Positions 5,674 through 5,769 of a DNA stretch of 5,769 nt are shown piece by piece; the first letter of the stretch is position 1; every line of letters begins with the position of its first letter. The translations under genes were made by a program, and so were the position numbers. Below the pieces are notes generated by a model, which worked only from the letters and a program-made list of their open reading frames with translations, ran no database searches and had not been told where the DNA came from. Origin of the DNA: Eubacterium sp. (GTDB lineage: Bacteria; Bacillota_A; Clostridia; Lachnospirales; Lachnospiraceae); contig JAMPGN010000246.1 in assembly GCA_023663915.1 (NCBI GenBank), positions 1 to 5,769 of the forward strand, read 5' to 3'.

Positions 5674-5769
5674 ATGATCGCACTCAGAATCCAAAATGTA
5701 AAACAATTTATGGCAAAATTCCTTACAGGAGACGATTTCGACGCCTTCCTGCTGGAAAAAGCCGTCATC
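5674..5769 (+). CDS. Start of a DUF5721-like protein, truncated by window edge
   Basis: The first 32 codons of a gene that continues beyond the window. The start is ATG at 5674, with AAAGG at 5663-5667 six bases upstream and a promoter at 5566-5594. The visible N-terminus begins MIALRIQNVKQFMAKFL and continues with DDFDAFLL, matching my recollection of the opening of DUF5721 family proteins from Lachnospiraceae; that match is from memory and rests on a short stretch. Function of that family is unknown to me. No signal peptide is apparent. Confidence 0.7.
   Translation, partial: MIALRIQNVKQFMAKFLTGDDFDAFLLEKAVI

Overview
The window looks like chromosomal DNA from a Gram-positive, low-to-mid GC Clostridia, most likely Lachnospiraceae. 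The evidence is strong GGAGG ribosome-binding sites, sigma-A-type promoters, a DegV protein with the CPSP signature, a LytTR response regulator, and a downstream gene whose start resembles the DUF5721 proteins I know mainly from that family. No RNA gene, CRISPR array, transposase or integrase was seen.

Layout. (1) 1-767, plus strand: 3' part of a LytTR-family response regulator that begins outside the window. (2) 771-1607, minus strand: a degV-family gene converging on it with a 3-base gap, with its own promoter at 1649-1677. (3) 1608-1860: non-coding, holding that promoter and a strong bidirectional terminator-like hairpin (1765-1810). (4) 1861-5434, minus strand: four genes in tandem. In transcription order they are a BlaI/MecI-family repressor (5434-5048), a BlaR1/MecR1-like M56 membrane metalloprotease (5048-3729, start codon overlapping the repressor stop), a secreted PPC-domain protein (3573-2545) and an unrecognised 199-residue protein (2460-1861). 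(5) 5447-5673: divergent promoter region. (6) 5674-5769, plus strand: first 32 codons of a DUF5721-like gene.

The four-gene block is the interesting part. By hand estimate it is clearly AT-richer (short samples of 30-40% GC at several points) than the regulator/degV flank (about 55%). Its repressor and protease are built like the beta-lactam sensor pair BlaI/BlaR1, but the protease lacks the penicillin-binding sensor domain. In its place is a roughly 120-residue ectodomain rich in Cys and His, and no beta-lactamase or PBP gene is present. A near-identical inverted repeat, CAGTACTAC-N6-GTAGTACTG, lies over the start point of the promoter of the secreted PPC protein (3621-3644). It recurs, with two mismatches, between the -35 and -10 of the repressor promoter (5513-5536).

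The simplest reading is a self-contained, signal-inducible circuit. An extracellular cue is sensed by the Cys/His ectodomain, the M56 protease is activated, the BlaI-like repressor is inactivated, and both the regulatory operon and the secreted PPC protein are derepressed. The last gene may be co-expressed by read-through or from its own promoter, whose transcript would begin with a long hairpin. The cue and the function of the two output proteins cannot be read from the sequence.
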